NCBI GenBank assembly: GCA_027486405.1
Contig: JAIXPD010000057.1
Span: forward strand, 62,001 to 126,000
Reading direction: 5' to 3'
Length of the DNA: 64,000 nucleotides
Origin: Azospirillum sp.
GTDB taxonomy: Bacteria; Pseudomonadota; Alphaproteobacteria; Azospirillales; Azospirillaceae
Shown here: one piece after another, positions 52,826 to 61,014 of the stretch
Layout of the letters: the number at the start of each line of letters is the position of its first letter
Position numbering within the stretch: the first letter of the stretch is position 1
Notes under the pieces: generated by a model
Seen by the model: the letters and a program-made list of their open reading frames with translations, nothing else
Databases searched by the model: none
What the model was told of the DNA's origin: nothing
Made by a program: the position numbers and the translations under genes

Positions 52826-55135
52826 ATGAGCGTGCAGGACACACCGGAGCAGGGCGATGGCGCATCCGCGCCTCACACACCGCACCGGACGCCCTTTGTC
52901 AGTCTTCGTCGGGTCGGTTCCTATCTGACCTCCCATGCCTTTGTCGGCGATGTGTCGGGCGGGGCGCTGTCCGGCTTCATCTCCATCACCTATGGCTCCT
53001 CCTACGCCGCGCTGCTGTTTTCCGGGCCGCTGGAACCGTTCCTGCCCTATGGCGTCGCGGTCACGCTCATCACCGCCGTGCTGGGGGCGTTGATCGTCAG
53101 CCTCATCAGCTCCCTTTATTTTTCGGTGGCGGGGCCGGATTCCAACACGACGTCGGTGCTGTCGATCCTGTTGGCGGCGCTGGCGACGCAATTGACCGAC
53201 GCCGGTCTGAGCGGGCTGATCCTGCCCCATGTCATGCTGGCGCTGTTTCTCAGCACGCTGGCGACCGGGGTGATGCTCTATCTGCTCGGGCGGTTCCGCA
53301 TGGGGCGCTGGGTGCGGTTCGTGCCCTTTCCGGTGATGGGCGGCTTTCTGGCCGCCACCGGATGGTTGATGACCAGCGGCGCGCTGGGTGTCATCGCCAA
53401 CACCCCTTTGACCCTGGACGGTTTGAGCCGGTTGAGCGTCCAGGGGCCGACGCCGCAATTGTTCGCCGCCGCCGCGATGGCGATCCTGTTTTTCATCGTG
53501 ATGAAGCGCTCGCGTCATCCGTTGGCGCTTCCCCTGCTGCTGGTGGTCGACATCGCCGCCGTCTACGCCGGGTTGGCGCTGAGCGGCACCGATCTGGCCA
53601 CCGCCCGGACGGAGGGCTGGCTGTTCCAGGGGCTGACCGACATCCGCGTCTTTTCGCCGTGGGATCTGCTGACGGTGACGGACATCCGTTGGCCGTTGCT
53701 GCTGTCCCACGCCGGGGACATGGCGGCGGTGATGATGGTGGCCACCATCACCATTCTGCTCTGCGCCACCGGCATGGAGGTCGCGACCGGGCAGGACATG
53801 GACCTGGACCGCGAACTGCGCGGGCATGGGGTGGCCAACCTCGCCACCGCGCTGGCGGGCGGCTATCTGGCGCTGCTGTCGCCCGGCCGCAGCCTGACGA
53901 TTCTGCGGGCCGGGGCCGTCACCCGGTTCAGCGGCGTTCTGGTCGCCCTGCTGTGCGCCACCGTTTTGTTCGTCGCACCGTCCTTGGTCGGCTATCTGCC
54001 CAAAACGGTTCTGGGGGCGTTTCTGCTCTCGCTTGGCTTGTCGCTGATGCACGAATGGCTGATCGAGTCACGGGCGCGCCTGACCGTGCGCGAGTATCTG
54101 TTGGTCGTGCTGATCCTGGTGGTGACGGTGCTGTTCGGCTTCACCGTTGGGATGCTGGCGGGCATCGTTGGGGCGTGTCTGGACTTTGCCATCAACTACA
54201 GCCGCGTCGATGTCGTCCAGAACGACGTCAGCGCGTTGGAGTTCCGCAGCACCTACCAGCGATCGGAGGAGGAGCAAATCCTTCTGGACCGGGAGGGCGA
54301 GGCGATTCGCGTCATCACCTTTCGCGGCTTCATCTTTTTCGGCATGGCCAGCCCGCTGCTGGACCGGATTCGCCAGGATCTGGTCGAGCGGCATGTGCTG
54401 CGCATCCTGATTCTGGATTTCAAAGGGGTGGACGGCATCGACACCTCGGCGGCGATGACCTTCCACAAGGTGCGGCAAAGTGCCCTCAGGTCCGGCGTGA
54501 CGGTCGTTTTCACCGGCGCATCGCCGCGAATTTTGCGCATTCTCAATGGTGCCAGCAGCCAAACCCTATCCAAAAAGGATATTTTCCCTACGCTCGACAC
54601 CGCTATGGAGTGGGCGGAAGAGCAGATTCTCGCCAGCGTCGAGGGGCGCTTGGACGATCAGTTCCCGATGCTGAACGAATGGCTGCTGGCCGGTTTGGGC
54701 GACGGCATCGCCGTGGAGTTTCTCAAAACCTACCTCCAGCCCTTCTATCTGGACAGCGGAGAAACTCTGTTCCGCCGGGGCATGGCCGCCACGATGCTCT
54801 ATCTGGTTGATTCCGGGCGCATCAGCGTGGTGGTGGAGGATGACAGCGGCTCATCCCGCCGTCTGGCCAGTCTGATGGGCGGTGCCATGATCGGCGAAGA
54901 GGATCTTTACACCTCCGGCACCCACCAGGCCACCGCGCTGGCCGAGGTGCCCAGCGTTGTCTATGGCTTGGCCAACGACCGCATGGAGCAGTTGAGCAGC
55001 GATCATCCGCGCCTCGCCGCCCGTTTTCACGCCATCATCCTGCGCATGATGGCCAAACGCCTGCGCCAGTCGCAGACCGAAGCCGCGATGGCGCGGCGGG
55101 AGGCCGTGTCCCGCCGCGCCATCGAACGGGTGTGA
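52826..55135 (+). CDS. SulP-type transporter with STAS and cyclic-nucleotide-binding domains, second copy
   Basis: About 769 aa. A SulP-like membrane bundle (about residues 35-440, with GPDSNTTSVLSILLAALAT in the early conserved region) is followed by a STAS domain (about 475-590, LILDFKGVDGIDTSAAMTF). A C-terminal cyclic-nucleotide-binding domain (about 630-745, GGAMIGEEDLYTSG) completes it. The sequence is well diverged from the protein at 703-2946 despite the same order. The phosphate-binding cassette is less canonical here (GEEDLYTSGTHQATALA), so ligand binding may be altered or lost. The anion carried is unknown. The start is set by GGGAGGGGG before ATG 52826. Confidence 0.85.
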   Translation: MSVQDTPEQGDGASAPHTPHRTPFVSLRRVGSYLTSHAFVGDVSGGALSGFISITYGSSYAALLFSGPLEPFLPYGVAVTLITAVLGALIVSLISSLYFSVAGPDSNTTSVLSILLAALATQLTDAGLSGLILPHVMLALFLSTLATGVMLYLLGRFRMGRWVRFVPFPVMGGFLAATGWLMTSGALGVIANTPLTLDGLSRLSVQGPTPQLFAAAAMAILFFIVMKRSRHPLALPLLLVVDIAAVYAGLALSGTDLATARTEGWLFQGLTDIRVFSPWDLLTVTDIRWPLLLSHAGDMAAVMMVATITILLCATGMEVATGQDMDLDRELRGHGVANLATALAGGYLALLSPGRSLTILRAGAVTRFSGVLVALLCATVLFVAPSLVGYLPKTVLGAFLLSLGLSLMHEWLIESRARLTVREYLLVVLILVVTVLFGFTVGMLAGIVGACLDFAINYSRVDVVQNDVSALEFRSTYQRSEEEQILLDREGEAIRVITFRGFIFFGMASPLLDRIRQDLVERHVLRILILDFKGVDGIDTSAAMTFHKVRQSALRSGVTVVFTGASPRILRILNGASSQTLSKKDIFPTLDTAMEWAEEQILASVEGRLDDQFPMLNEWLLAGLGDGIAVEFLKTYLQPFYLDSGETLFRRGMAATMLYLVDSGRISVVVEDDSGSSRRLASLMGGAMIGEEDLYTSGTHQATALAEVPSVVYGLANDRMEQLSSDHPRLAARFHAIILRMMAKRLRQSQTEAAMARREAVSRRAIERV

Positions 55136-55197
55136 TGGTGTACGGGTGTGAGGTGGGGCGGGCGTGAACGGGGCCGCCGGTCCCCCCTTCGTCTGGA

Positions 55198-56868
55198 TCA
55201 GTTCAGAAAGCGCGTGACGCGGTCGATCATCCGGCGAAGATCGCTCTTGGCCGTGGTGATTTTTCCCGGCAAAGCCGGGGTGGCGGCTTCGCCGACCAGC
55301 CAATCGGGTTCCGCCGTGCGGATGCGGGCGACCACCGCCAGGAAGGCCTTGACGACCATCGGATCGAACAATCGGCCAGACTCGTTGCCGATCCAGTCCA
55401 GGGCGTCGTCGACGCTCCAGGCCTCACGGTGTTCCCGGTCGGAAATCAGGGCGTCGAACACGTCCACCACCGCCATGATGCGGCCCGCCAGCGGGATGGC
55501 GGTTCCGCGCAGGCCGGACGGATAGCCGCTGCCGTCCATCCGTTCGTGGTGGGACAGGGCGATGTCCGCGCCGATGGCCAAGATCGACCGTCCCCGCAGC
55601 ATGCCCGCTGCGTCGCGCAGGATCTCCCACCCGACGATGGTGTGCTGCCGCACCAGCTCGACGGACTCGCCGCTCAAGGTCTGGGTGCTGTGCATCACCT
55701 GGTCGGGAACCACCATCATGCCGATGTCGGCCAGAACGCTGGCAAGACCGATCTTGCTGGCCAGATCCTCGTCCAACTCCTCGGGATAGAAGCCGCGCTT
55801 CATCATGTCGCGCGCGGTGTCGTGCACCAGCCGTTCAATCCGCTTGTGGTGGCCTTGTGTCAGATTCTTCTTGTACTCCGCCACCCGCGCCAGGGCGAAC
55901 ACCGCCGCTTTTTGCGATCCGTTCAACTCTTCGATCAGCATCATGTTGCTGAAGGCGGTCGTCGCCTTGTTGCGGAAAATCTCGATCATCTGGCGTTCCA
56001 GGGGGGTGATGCCCAGGGCACCGTCGATGAAGGCAACCGCCGCCACGCCGTGACGGGTCTTGATCGCAAAGGCGAAATGCTCCGGCGTCTGGACGGTGCG
56101 GCCGTTCTGGAACGCGTCCCGCACCGTTGTGACGATGCGCTCCTGCTCCACCGCGTCCAAGGTTTGGTTGCGCAGGTTGGAAAAACGCCCCGACGCCGCC
56201 CGGATTCGCACGACATCGTCGCGCCGTTCGCCGTCGCCGACGACGAACAGCAGCGAATCATGGACCATGTTGAACAGGCTGTTGATCTGCAACAAAAGAT
56301 TGAAATAAAAATGATGGGCGGAGCGCAGCTCGAAAATGCCAGCGGTCGAAACCATCACGCGCGCCATCCCCTTTTGGCTGCGATCCTGCGCCAGGAAGGA
56401 CGCCTGCAACCGGATCAGGGACAGAACGGTTGCGTACAGGCGATCGCCATTCAAAGGATGGGTGACGACGTAGCCGTCGATGCTGGCGGCCTCATAGGAC
56501 GCGCGTTCGGGCCACTGAACCGGATCATCGACGCACAGGACCACGCGCGGGCGCAACCCCGGACCGGCCCAGGTTGCCGTTGCTTTGTCCAGATGGTCGA
56601 TCAGACGCCGTGCGCCGTCCGTTCCCTCCAGCCCGGCGTTGAGCAAAATGACCGCTGTTCCGGCATGCAGACCGAACAGCGCCATGGCGTCCCGCAACGA
56701 GGGTGCTGACACGCAGGCAACGCCGCGTCCGTCGCACCGCAGGTCGGCCAGGCTCCGGCTCAGCGCGTCGCGCCGGTCCTCCCGGTCATCGACGATCATC
56801 ACCATCCATGGTCCATCAGGGGGATCCGGTTGGTGCGCCTGCCCATCGTGGAACTGGGTGTGCTTCAT
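55198..56868 (-). CDS. Degenerate HD-GYP response regulator (receiver, DUF3369, HD-GYP)
   Basis: 556 aa. The receiver-like N-terminus (about residues 20-150) keeps the acid pair (IVDDRED), but the phospho-Asp position reads Asn (VILLNAGLEG) and the conserved Lys is not seen. A DUF3369-like middle domain (about 170-310) follows. The C-terminal HD-GYP domain (about 330-520) keeps the first His, HTIVGWEIL, HHERMDGSGYP and DVFDAL. The HD dyad, however, is replaced by Ala-Asp and the following Lys by Met (LADIGMMVVPD). Intact family members cleave cyclic di-GMP. This one has lost a metal ligand and probably its phosphoacceptor, so it may act as a binding or scaffold protein. The domain order fits the family well. 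Confidence 0.85.
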   Translation of the reverse strand: MKHTQFHDGQAHQPDPPDGPWMVMIVDDREDRRDALSRSLADLRCDGRGVACVSAPSLRDAMALFGLHAGTAVILLNAGLEGTDGARRLIDHLDKATATWAGPGLRPRVVLCVDDPVQWPERASYEAASIDGYVVTHPLNGDRLYATVLSLIRLQASFLAQDRSQKGMARVMVSTAGIFELRSAHHFYFNLLLQINSLFNMVHDSLLFVVGDGERRDDVVRIRAASGRFSNLRNQTLDAVEQERIVTTVRDAFQNGRTVQTPEHFAFAIKTRHGVAAVAFIDGALGITPLERQMIEIFRNKATTAFSNMMLIEELNGSQKAAVFALARVAEYKKNLTQGHHKRIERLVHDTARDMMKRGFYPEELDEDLASKIGLASVLADIGMMVVPDQVMHSTQTLSGESVELVRQHTIVGWEILRDAAGMLRGRSILAIGADIALSHHERMDGSGYPSGLRGTAIPLAGRIMAVVDVFDALISDREHREAWSVDDALDWIGNESGRLFDPMVVKAFLAVVARIRTAEPDWLVGEAATPALPGKITTAKSDLRRMIDRVTRFLN

Positions 56869-56953
56869 GGTGAACCTGCTCTTGCGGGTGGGGAGCCGAA
56901 GAGCGCACCCCCTGACCGGGCGGGATCATACCAAAAAGCGCGGCTTCCGGTCC

Positions 56954-57046
56954 ATGATGGACAATTTTTTCGATGCCTTATCCGCAACAATTCAAACCCT
57001 GGATGAAGACGATCAGGAAATGGTAAAATTTAAAATTGCTTCGTAA
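56954..57046 (+). CDS. Possible 30-residue small protein
   Basis: A short frame (MMDNFFDALSATIQTLDEDD at the start) ends with TAA at 57046. The composition is acidic and helix-forming, and the codon use is AT-rich, unlike the surrounding genes. There is no clear ribosome-binding site. It starts 85 bp upstream of, and divergent from, the HD-GYP-like gene. It could be a genuine small protein, a decayed gene end or chance. Confidence 0.2.
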   Translation: MMDNFFDALSATIQTLDEDDQEMVKFKIAS

Positions 57047-57391
57047 ATTCCGATTGTCACAGAAAATTACGAAAGGGCAGCGCCTGCTTGGAAAAATAAT
57101 AAAAAACAGAATTTCGAAAATATACTTTGCACTGTGTCTGTCGTTATCGATGATCAAAGGTTGACGTCATGTTTCATTTTTAAAATGATCACAGAAGTGG
57201 TCGCTGCAAAGCGAATCGCCTCGCCAAGGATTTAAGACCTATATTTCGAGAAAATACATACCATGGTATATGGTTCGGTTGCTATCTTTTCCTGTTGATT
57301 GTTACCGAAACAAAACCTATTCAACCGGCGCTGGTCGTCGCCACACCCCCACAATTCCGCCCTTTGACTTCTCACGCTGGAAGAACCCACC
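57047..57391. promoter_or_regulatory. AT-rich region upstream of the methyltransferase/PrpD pair
   Basis: 345 bp, markedly AT-rich. It contains a 12-bp perfect palindrome, ATACCATGGTAT, at 57258-57269, and TTGACGTCAT at about 57161. No convincing promoter pair is visible, but the composition and position before a coupled gene pair fit a regulatory region. The segment may also have come in by transfer. Confidence 0.4.
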
Positions 57392-58243
57392 ATGACGTCT
57401 CAAGCTGATTACATGCCGCCGCTCGGTACAGACTCCGCTTTCACCTCTCGGGATTCGTCGAACGGGCGCGCGGCGGACGCCATGGTGGAAACCTATAAGA
57501 AATATTACACCAGCGGACTTTACGACAGCCGCTATCCCGACGTCAGCCCGTTCGCGTTGGAGCGGGTTCTGAAGGATTTGGGCGATTGCCGCCGGATTTT
57601 GGATTTCGGCTGCGGTTCCGGGCGGTATCTGATGCGCATGCTGGAGCACACCGACGCGGAACTGATCGGCTTTGACGTGTGCGCCGTTGCGCTGGAAAAG
57701 CTGCGGCAGCGTCTGGAAAACCACCCGCAACGCCACCGTGTCCGCCTTGTCTGCGGCGATTTCAACGAATGCCCGGACTATGACGGCGCGGTGTCGATGT
57801 TCGGGGTGCTGTCCCACATCCCGACGCGCGCCACCCGCTTGGCCACCCTGCGCGGCATCCGGTCCCGCTTGCAACCCAACGGTCGCTTCATCGCGTCGGT
57901 GCCGAACGGGATGCGCCGCTATCACAAGGAAAACCTGCTGCGCCGCATCGGCCTTGGCCCCAGCCATTTCGAAGGAACGCCGCTGGAGACCAACGACATC
58001 GCCTATTCCCGCGTGACCGACGACGGCGCGCGGCTGGATCTGTATTACCATGTGTATTTCAGCGGCACCTTTCGCCGCGATCTGACGGACGCCGGTTTCT
58101 CGGTCCAGAAGCTGGAAGCGGAAAGCCTGGTGACGGAAACGACCATTTCCCATTCCCTGCGCTGGGCGGTTCTGGACGACGCGGCCCGACGGGTGATCCC
58201 GGCGATGGCGGGCTATGGCCTTTACGCGGTGTCGGCCCGATGA
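57392..58243 (+). CDS. SAM-dependent class I methyltransferase
   Basis: 283 aa. Motif I is LDFGCGSGRYL, the acidic residue after strand 2 is in IGFDVCAVAL, and motif post-I/II lies near VRLVCGDFNECPDYDGAVSMFGVLSHI. The C-terminal half (DLYYHVYFSGTFRRDLTDAGFSVQ in part) resembles Methyltransf_11/25-type small-molecule enzymes. The substrate is unknown. GGAAGAA lies six bases before the ATG. Its stop overlaps the start of the MmgE/PrpD gene (ATGA), implying a joint role. Confidence 0.85.
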   Translation: MTSQADYMPPLGTDSAFTSRDSSNGRAADAMVETYKKYYTSGLYDSRYPDVSPFALERVLKDLGDCRRILDFGCGSGRYLMRMLEHTDAELIGFDVCAVALEKLRQRLENHPQRHRVRLVCGDFNECPDYDGAVSMFGVLSHIPTRATRLATLRGIRSRLQPNGRFIASVPNGMRRYHKENLLRRIGLGPSHFEGTPLETNDIAYSRVTDDGARLDLYYHVYFSGTFRRDLTDAGFSVQKLEAESLVTETTISHSLRWAVLDDAARRVIPAMAGYGLYAVSAR

Positions 58244-59652
58244 GCGCCACCACCGACGCGCTGATGCACCGTCTGGCGGGATGGGTTTCGGGCTTCCGCC
58301 TGGATGGCCCCGATCTGGATGGGGAAACCCGCGAGCGGCTGCGCACCGCCGCTTTGCGGTCGATCATCGACACCATGGGCGTGGCGCTGGATGGTGCCGG
58401 TCGTCCGGCGGCGCAGACCGCCCGGCGTCTGGCGCGCGCGCAATACGCCCCCGGGACCAGCGCGCTGTTTGCCAGCGTCGCCCGCGACGGTGGCGGCGGT
58501 CTGGTCAGCGCCGGGGCGGCCTTTGCCAACGGGGTCGCGGCCCACGCCGACGATCTGGATGACACCTGTTACGTCGGGATCGCCCATGGCAGCGCGGTGG
58601 TCCTGCCCGCCGTTCTGGCGGCGGGTCAGGCGGCCGGGGCCAACGGGCGGGAGGTGCTGGACGCCTTCATCGCCGGTTCCGAAGCGGTCTACGCCGTTGG
58701 GCGGGCGATGGGTGATTCGCTGTATTTCAAGGGCTTCTGGAACACCGGCGTGCTGGGTGCCGTTGGGGCCGCCGCTGGAGCCGCCCGCGTGGCGCGTCTG
58801 GGGCCGGACGAAACCGCGCACGCGATGGCCATCGCCGCCACCCAGGTGACAGGGTTGCGCGCCTGTCTGGGCCGTTTGGTCAAGCCGGTGATGGCCGGGC
58901 GGGCGGCGGAAACCGGCGTCACCGCCGCGTTGCTGGCCGGGATGGGCATCGACGGGCCTTTGACCGTTCTGGAAGGCGACAACGGATGGGCCAAGGTCCT
59001 GAACGATGGCCGCATCGATCCCACCGCCATGGATCGGCTGGGCAAGCCGCCGGTCCTGGTCGAGCCTGGGGTTGCGTTCAAGATGTACCCGGTCTGCTCG
59101 GCCGCTCAAGCGGCGGTGGAAACCGTGTGCGAGTTGCTGCGCGAAGCGGGGCTGGGCGGCGAGGCCGTTGAACGGGTGGTGTGCGACGTCACGCCGCTGG
59201 TCCATATCAGCCTGCGCTATCCCCAGCCGCAGACCCCGGCGGAGGCCCAATTCAGCATGCCCTTCGCCGTCGGCTGCGCCCTGGTTTATGGCGTGTTGAC
59301 TCCGGATCAGCTGACTCCGGCGGTTCTGGCCGAACCGGCGCTGCAATCCGCGATGGGGCGGGTGGAGATGCGCCTGGATCCGGACATGGCGGCCGACCCC
59401 AAGGCGATGGAGCTGTATCCGGAAGGCGCGCGCGTCACAGTGACGCTCCGCAACGGTCAGGTTTTGACCCGCTTCCGGGGCGTGTGCACCGGCATGCCGA
59501 GCCAGCCGATGCCCGATGCCATGCTGCACGCCAAGTTCCACGCCTGCGCCGATGCTGTGATCGGCCCAGCGGCGGCGACTCGCCTGCTGGAAACCCTGTT
59601 GGGCTTGGATCGGCAAGAGGATTTGGCCGCCCTGTTCCCCAGCGCAGCCTGA
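58240..59652 (+). CDS. MmgE/PrpD-family protein
   Basis: 470 aa. Family features include SIIDTMGVALDGAG near the N-terminus, the conserved FANGVAAHADDLDDT segment and FKMYPVCSAAQAAVE. The fold is shared by 2-methylcitrate dehydratase, cis-aconitate decarboxylase and iminodisuccinate epimerase, and the subgroup cannot be settled here. No prpB/prpC genes are nearby, so a propionate pathway role is unlikely. It is translationally coupled to a methyltransferase and followed by a clear terminator, so the two form one transcription unit. Confidence 0.88.
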   Translation: MSATTDALMHRLAGWVSGFRLDGPDLDGETRERLRTAALRSIIDTMGVALDGAGRPAAQTARRLARAQYAPGTSALFASVARDGGGGLVSAGAAFANGVAAHADDLDDTCYVGIAHGSAVVLPAVLAAGQAAGANGREVLDAFIAGSEAVYAVGRAMGDSLYFKGFWNTGVLGAVGAAAGAARVARLGPDETAHAMAIAATQVTGLRACLGRLVKPVMAGRAAETGVTAALLAGMGIDGPLTVLEGDNGWAKVLNDGRIDPTAMDRLGKPPVLVEPGVAFKMYPVCSAAQAAVETVCELLREAGLGGEAVERVVCDVTPLVHISLRYPQPQTPAEAQFSMPFAVGCALVYGVLTPDQLTPAVLAEPALQSAMGRVEMRLDPDMAADPKAMELYPEGARVTVTLRNGQVLTRFRGVCTGMPSQPMPDAMLHAKFHACADAVIGPAAATRLLETLLGLDRQEDLAALFPSAA

Positions 59653-60061
59653 TTTCAACGCATCTGAACCGCCGTGAACGGCCCGCCGATGCGATCATCG
59701 GCGGGCTGTTCGTCTTTTTTGCCTCATCCCCGCCTCATCCGCCAAGCTACCATAAGTTATATTACCTATGTTTTAGACATCACAGGGTATTCACTTCGCA
59801 TCCAAAAGGAATATAAACGCGATGCTGCGTGCGCGGTTAGAGGTTAGTCTGCGAAATCGATACAGCCGATACGGACAAAAAGCCAATCATGCGCAACTGT
59901 GTGGCGGGCAGGCGGCAGAACGGACTTACACACACGCCGACATCGGTCCGGGTGCAGCACAGCCTGTGGTCGGACGGGACAGCCACCCGTCCGTCCGCGT
60001 GCATTCCCGGGGCGACCATTCCCCTGACACCACCCTGTGTTCAATTCCTGTGGAGGACGCG
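59653..60061. promoter_or_regulatory. Intergenic region with terminator and AT-rich leader before the orphan binding protein
   Basis: 409 bp. The first part holds the terminator of the upstream pair (59681-59720). The middle (about 59740-59830) is AT-rich and probably carries the promoter of the binding-protein gene. The last 230 bases before ATG 60062 would form a long 5' leader. An open frame crosses it from 59822, but its composition is not protein-like and GGAGG sits right before 60062. Confidence 0.45.
59681..59720 (+). terminator. Intrinsic terminator of the methyltransferase/PrpD unit
   Basis: An 11-bp perfect GC-rich stem (59681-59691 with 59696-59706, GCCCGCCGATG) with a CGAT loop is followed by TGTTCGTCTTTTTT. 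It lies 28 bases after the PrpD stop. Confidence 0.85.
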
Positions 60062-60874
60062 ATGACGATGAAATGGGCAGCTGTGACTTTGGCTGGCCTC
60101 CTGATGGGAGTCACCTTTGCCGGTGCCGCCAAGGCCGACGGCGTCCTGGACGAGGTTAAGAAGCGCGGCCAGTTGATCGTCGGCAGCAAAACCGACTTCG
60201 CTCCGTTCGGTGCGCTCAACAGCTCTGGTGAACCCGCCGGCTTCGAAGTGGACCTTGCCCGTGATGTGGCCAAGCGTCTGGGTGTGGAATTGAAGATCGT
60301 GCCGGTGGTTTCGGCCAACCGCATGCAGTTCCTGCAACAGGGCAAGATCGATCTGATGATCGCCACCATGTCCTACCGTCCGGAACGGGCGGAAGCCGTG
60401 GAGGTGGTTCAACCCGCCTATTACGCCAGCGCCCAAAGCCTGTTGGCCCCGAAGAACGCCAACCCGAAGCTGACCAAGTGGGAAGAGTTGAAAGACAAGA
60501 AGGTGTGCGGCGTCCAGGGGGCCTTCTACAACGCCGACGTCGCCACGTTCGGCGCGCAGATCGTTAACTTCAAGGACACGGCCGAGGCCCTGAACGGGCT
60601 GAAGGATGGCAAGTGCGTTGGCATGGCGTTCGACGTCACCTTCTTCGCGGGCAAGCTGCAGGAAGCGGATTGGGCGGGCTATGAACTGCCCCTGCCCTCG
60701 CGCAACGACGATCCGTGGGTGCTCGCGGTCAAGAAGGGCGAGACCGCTTTCCATGAGTTCATGGTCGGTGTCGTCAAGGATTGGCACAAGAGCGGCAAGC
60801 TGATCGAGTTGGAAGGCGCCTGGAAGCTGCCGGCCTCCAGCTTCCTGAAGGCTCAGAAGGAAAAGGCGAGCTGA
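60062..60874 (+). CDS. Orphan periplasmic amino-acid binding protein (family 3)
   Basis: 270 aa with a signal peptide (MKWAAVTLAGLLMGVTFAGA, cleavage near AKADG). The family-3 fold is clear: LIVGSKTDFAPFG, GFEVDLARDVAKRLG, QGKIDLMIATMSYRPERAE. It is a homologue of the binding protein at 50148-50978 and shares the (S/T)ANR(M/I)(Q/E)FL(Q/R)QG(K/R)IDL pattern. GGAGG lies eight bases before ATG 60062. No permease or ATPase gene is adjacent. Its neighbour downstream is a chemoreceptor gene, so it could serve the ABC system at 47838-50978 or deliver ligand to a sensor. Confidence 0.92.
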   Translation: MTMKWAAVTLAGLLMGVTFAGAAKADGVLDEVKKRGQLIVGSKTDFAPFGALNSSGEPAGFEVDLARDVAKRLGVELKIVPVVSANRMQFLQQGKIDLMIATMSYRPERAEAVEVVQPAYYASAQSLLAPKNANPKLTKWEELKDKKVCGVQGAFYNADVATFGAQIVNFKDTAEALNGLKDGKCVGMAFDVTFFAGKLQEADWAGYELPLPSRNDDPWVLAVKKGETAFHEFMVGVVKDWHKSGKLIELEGAWKLPASSFLKAQKEKAS

Positions 60875-60907
60875 TTTTTCCGCAAACCGGGAAAATCAAT
60901 GGCTCAC

Positions 60908-60967
60908 GCCGTGATGGTGGTCTGTGAACAAGAATTGCCTTGTGAATTTCGCAATCACCATCACGGC
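60908..60967 (+). repeat. 12-bp inverted repeat with nested stem in the leader of the chemoreceptor gene
   Basis: GCCGTGATGGTG (60908-60919) is repeated inverted at 60956-60967. The 36-base spacer itself contains an ATTGC/GCAAT stem. A weaker hairpin lies immediately after the binding-protein stop (about 60872-60901). As RNA this would give a long two-part hairpin between the binding-protein and chemoreceptor genes. It may stabilise the upstream message, end transcription or control the receptor; no T run follows. Confidence 0.5.
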
Positions 60968-61014
60968 ATTGCCATCATCGTTTGATTGAATTCATACTAA
61001 GGTGAGTTTGAACA

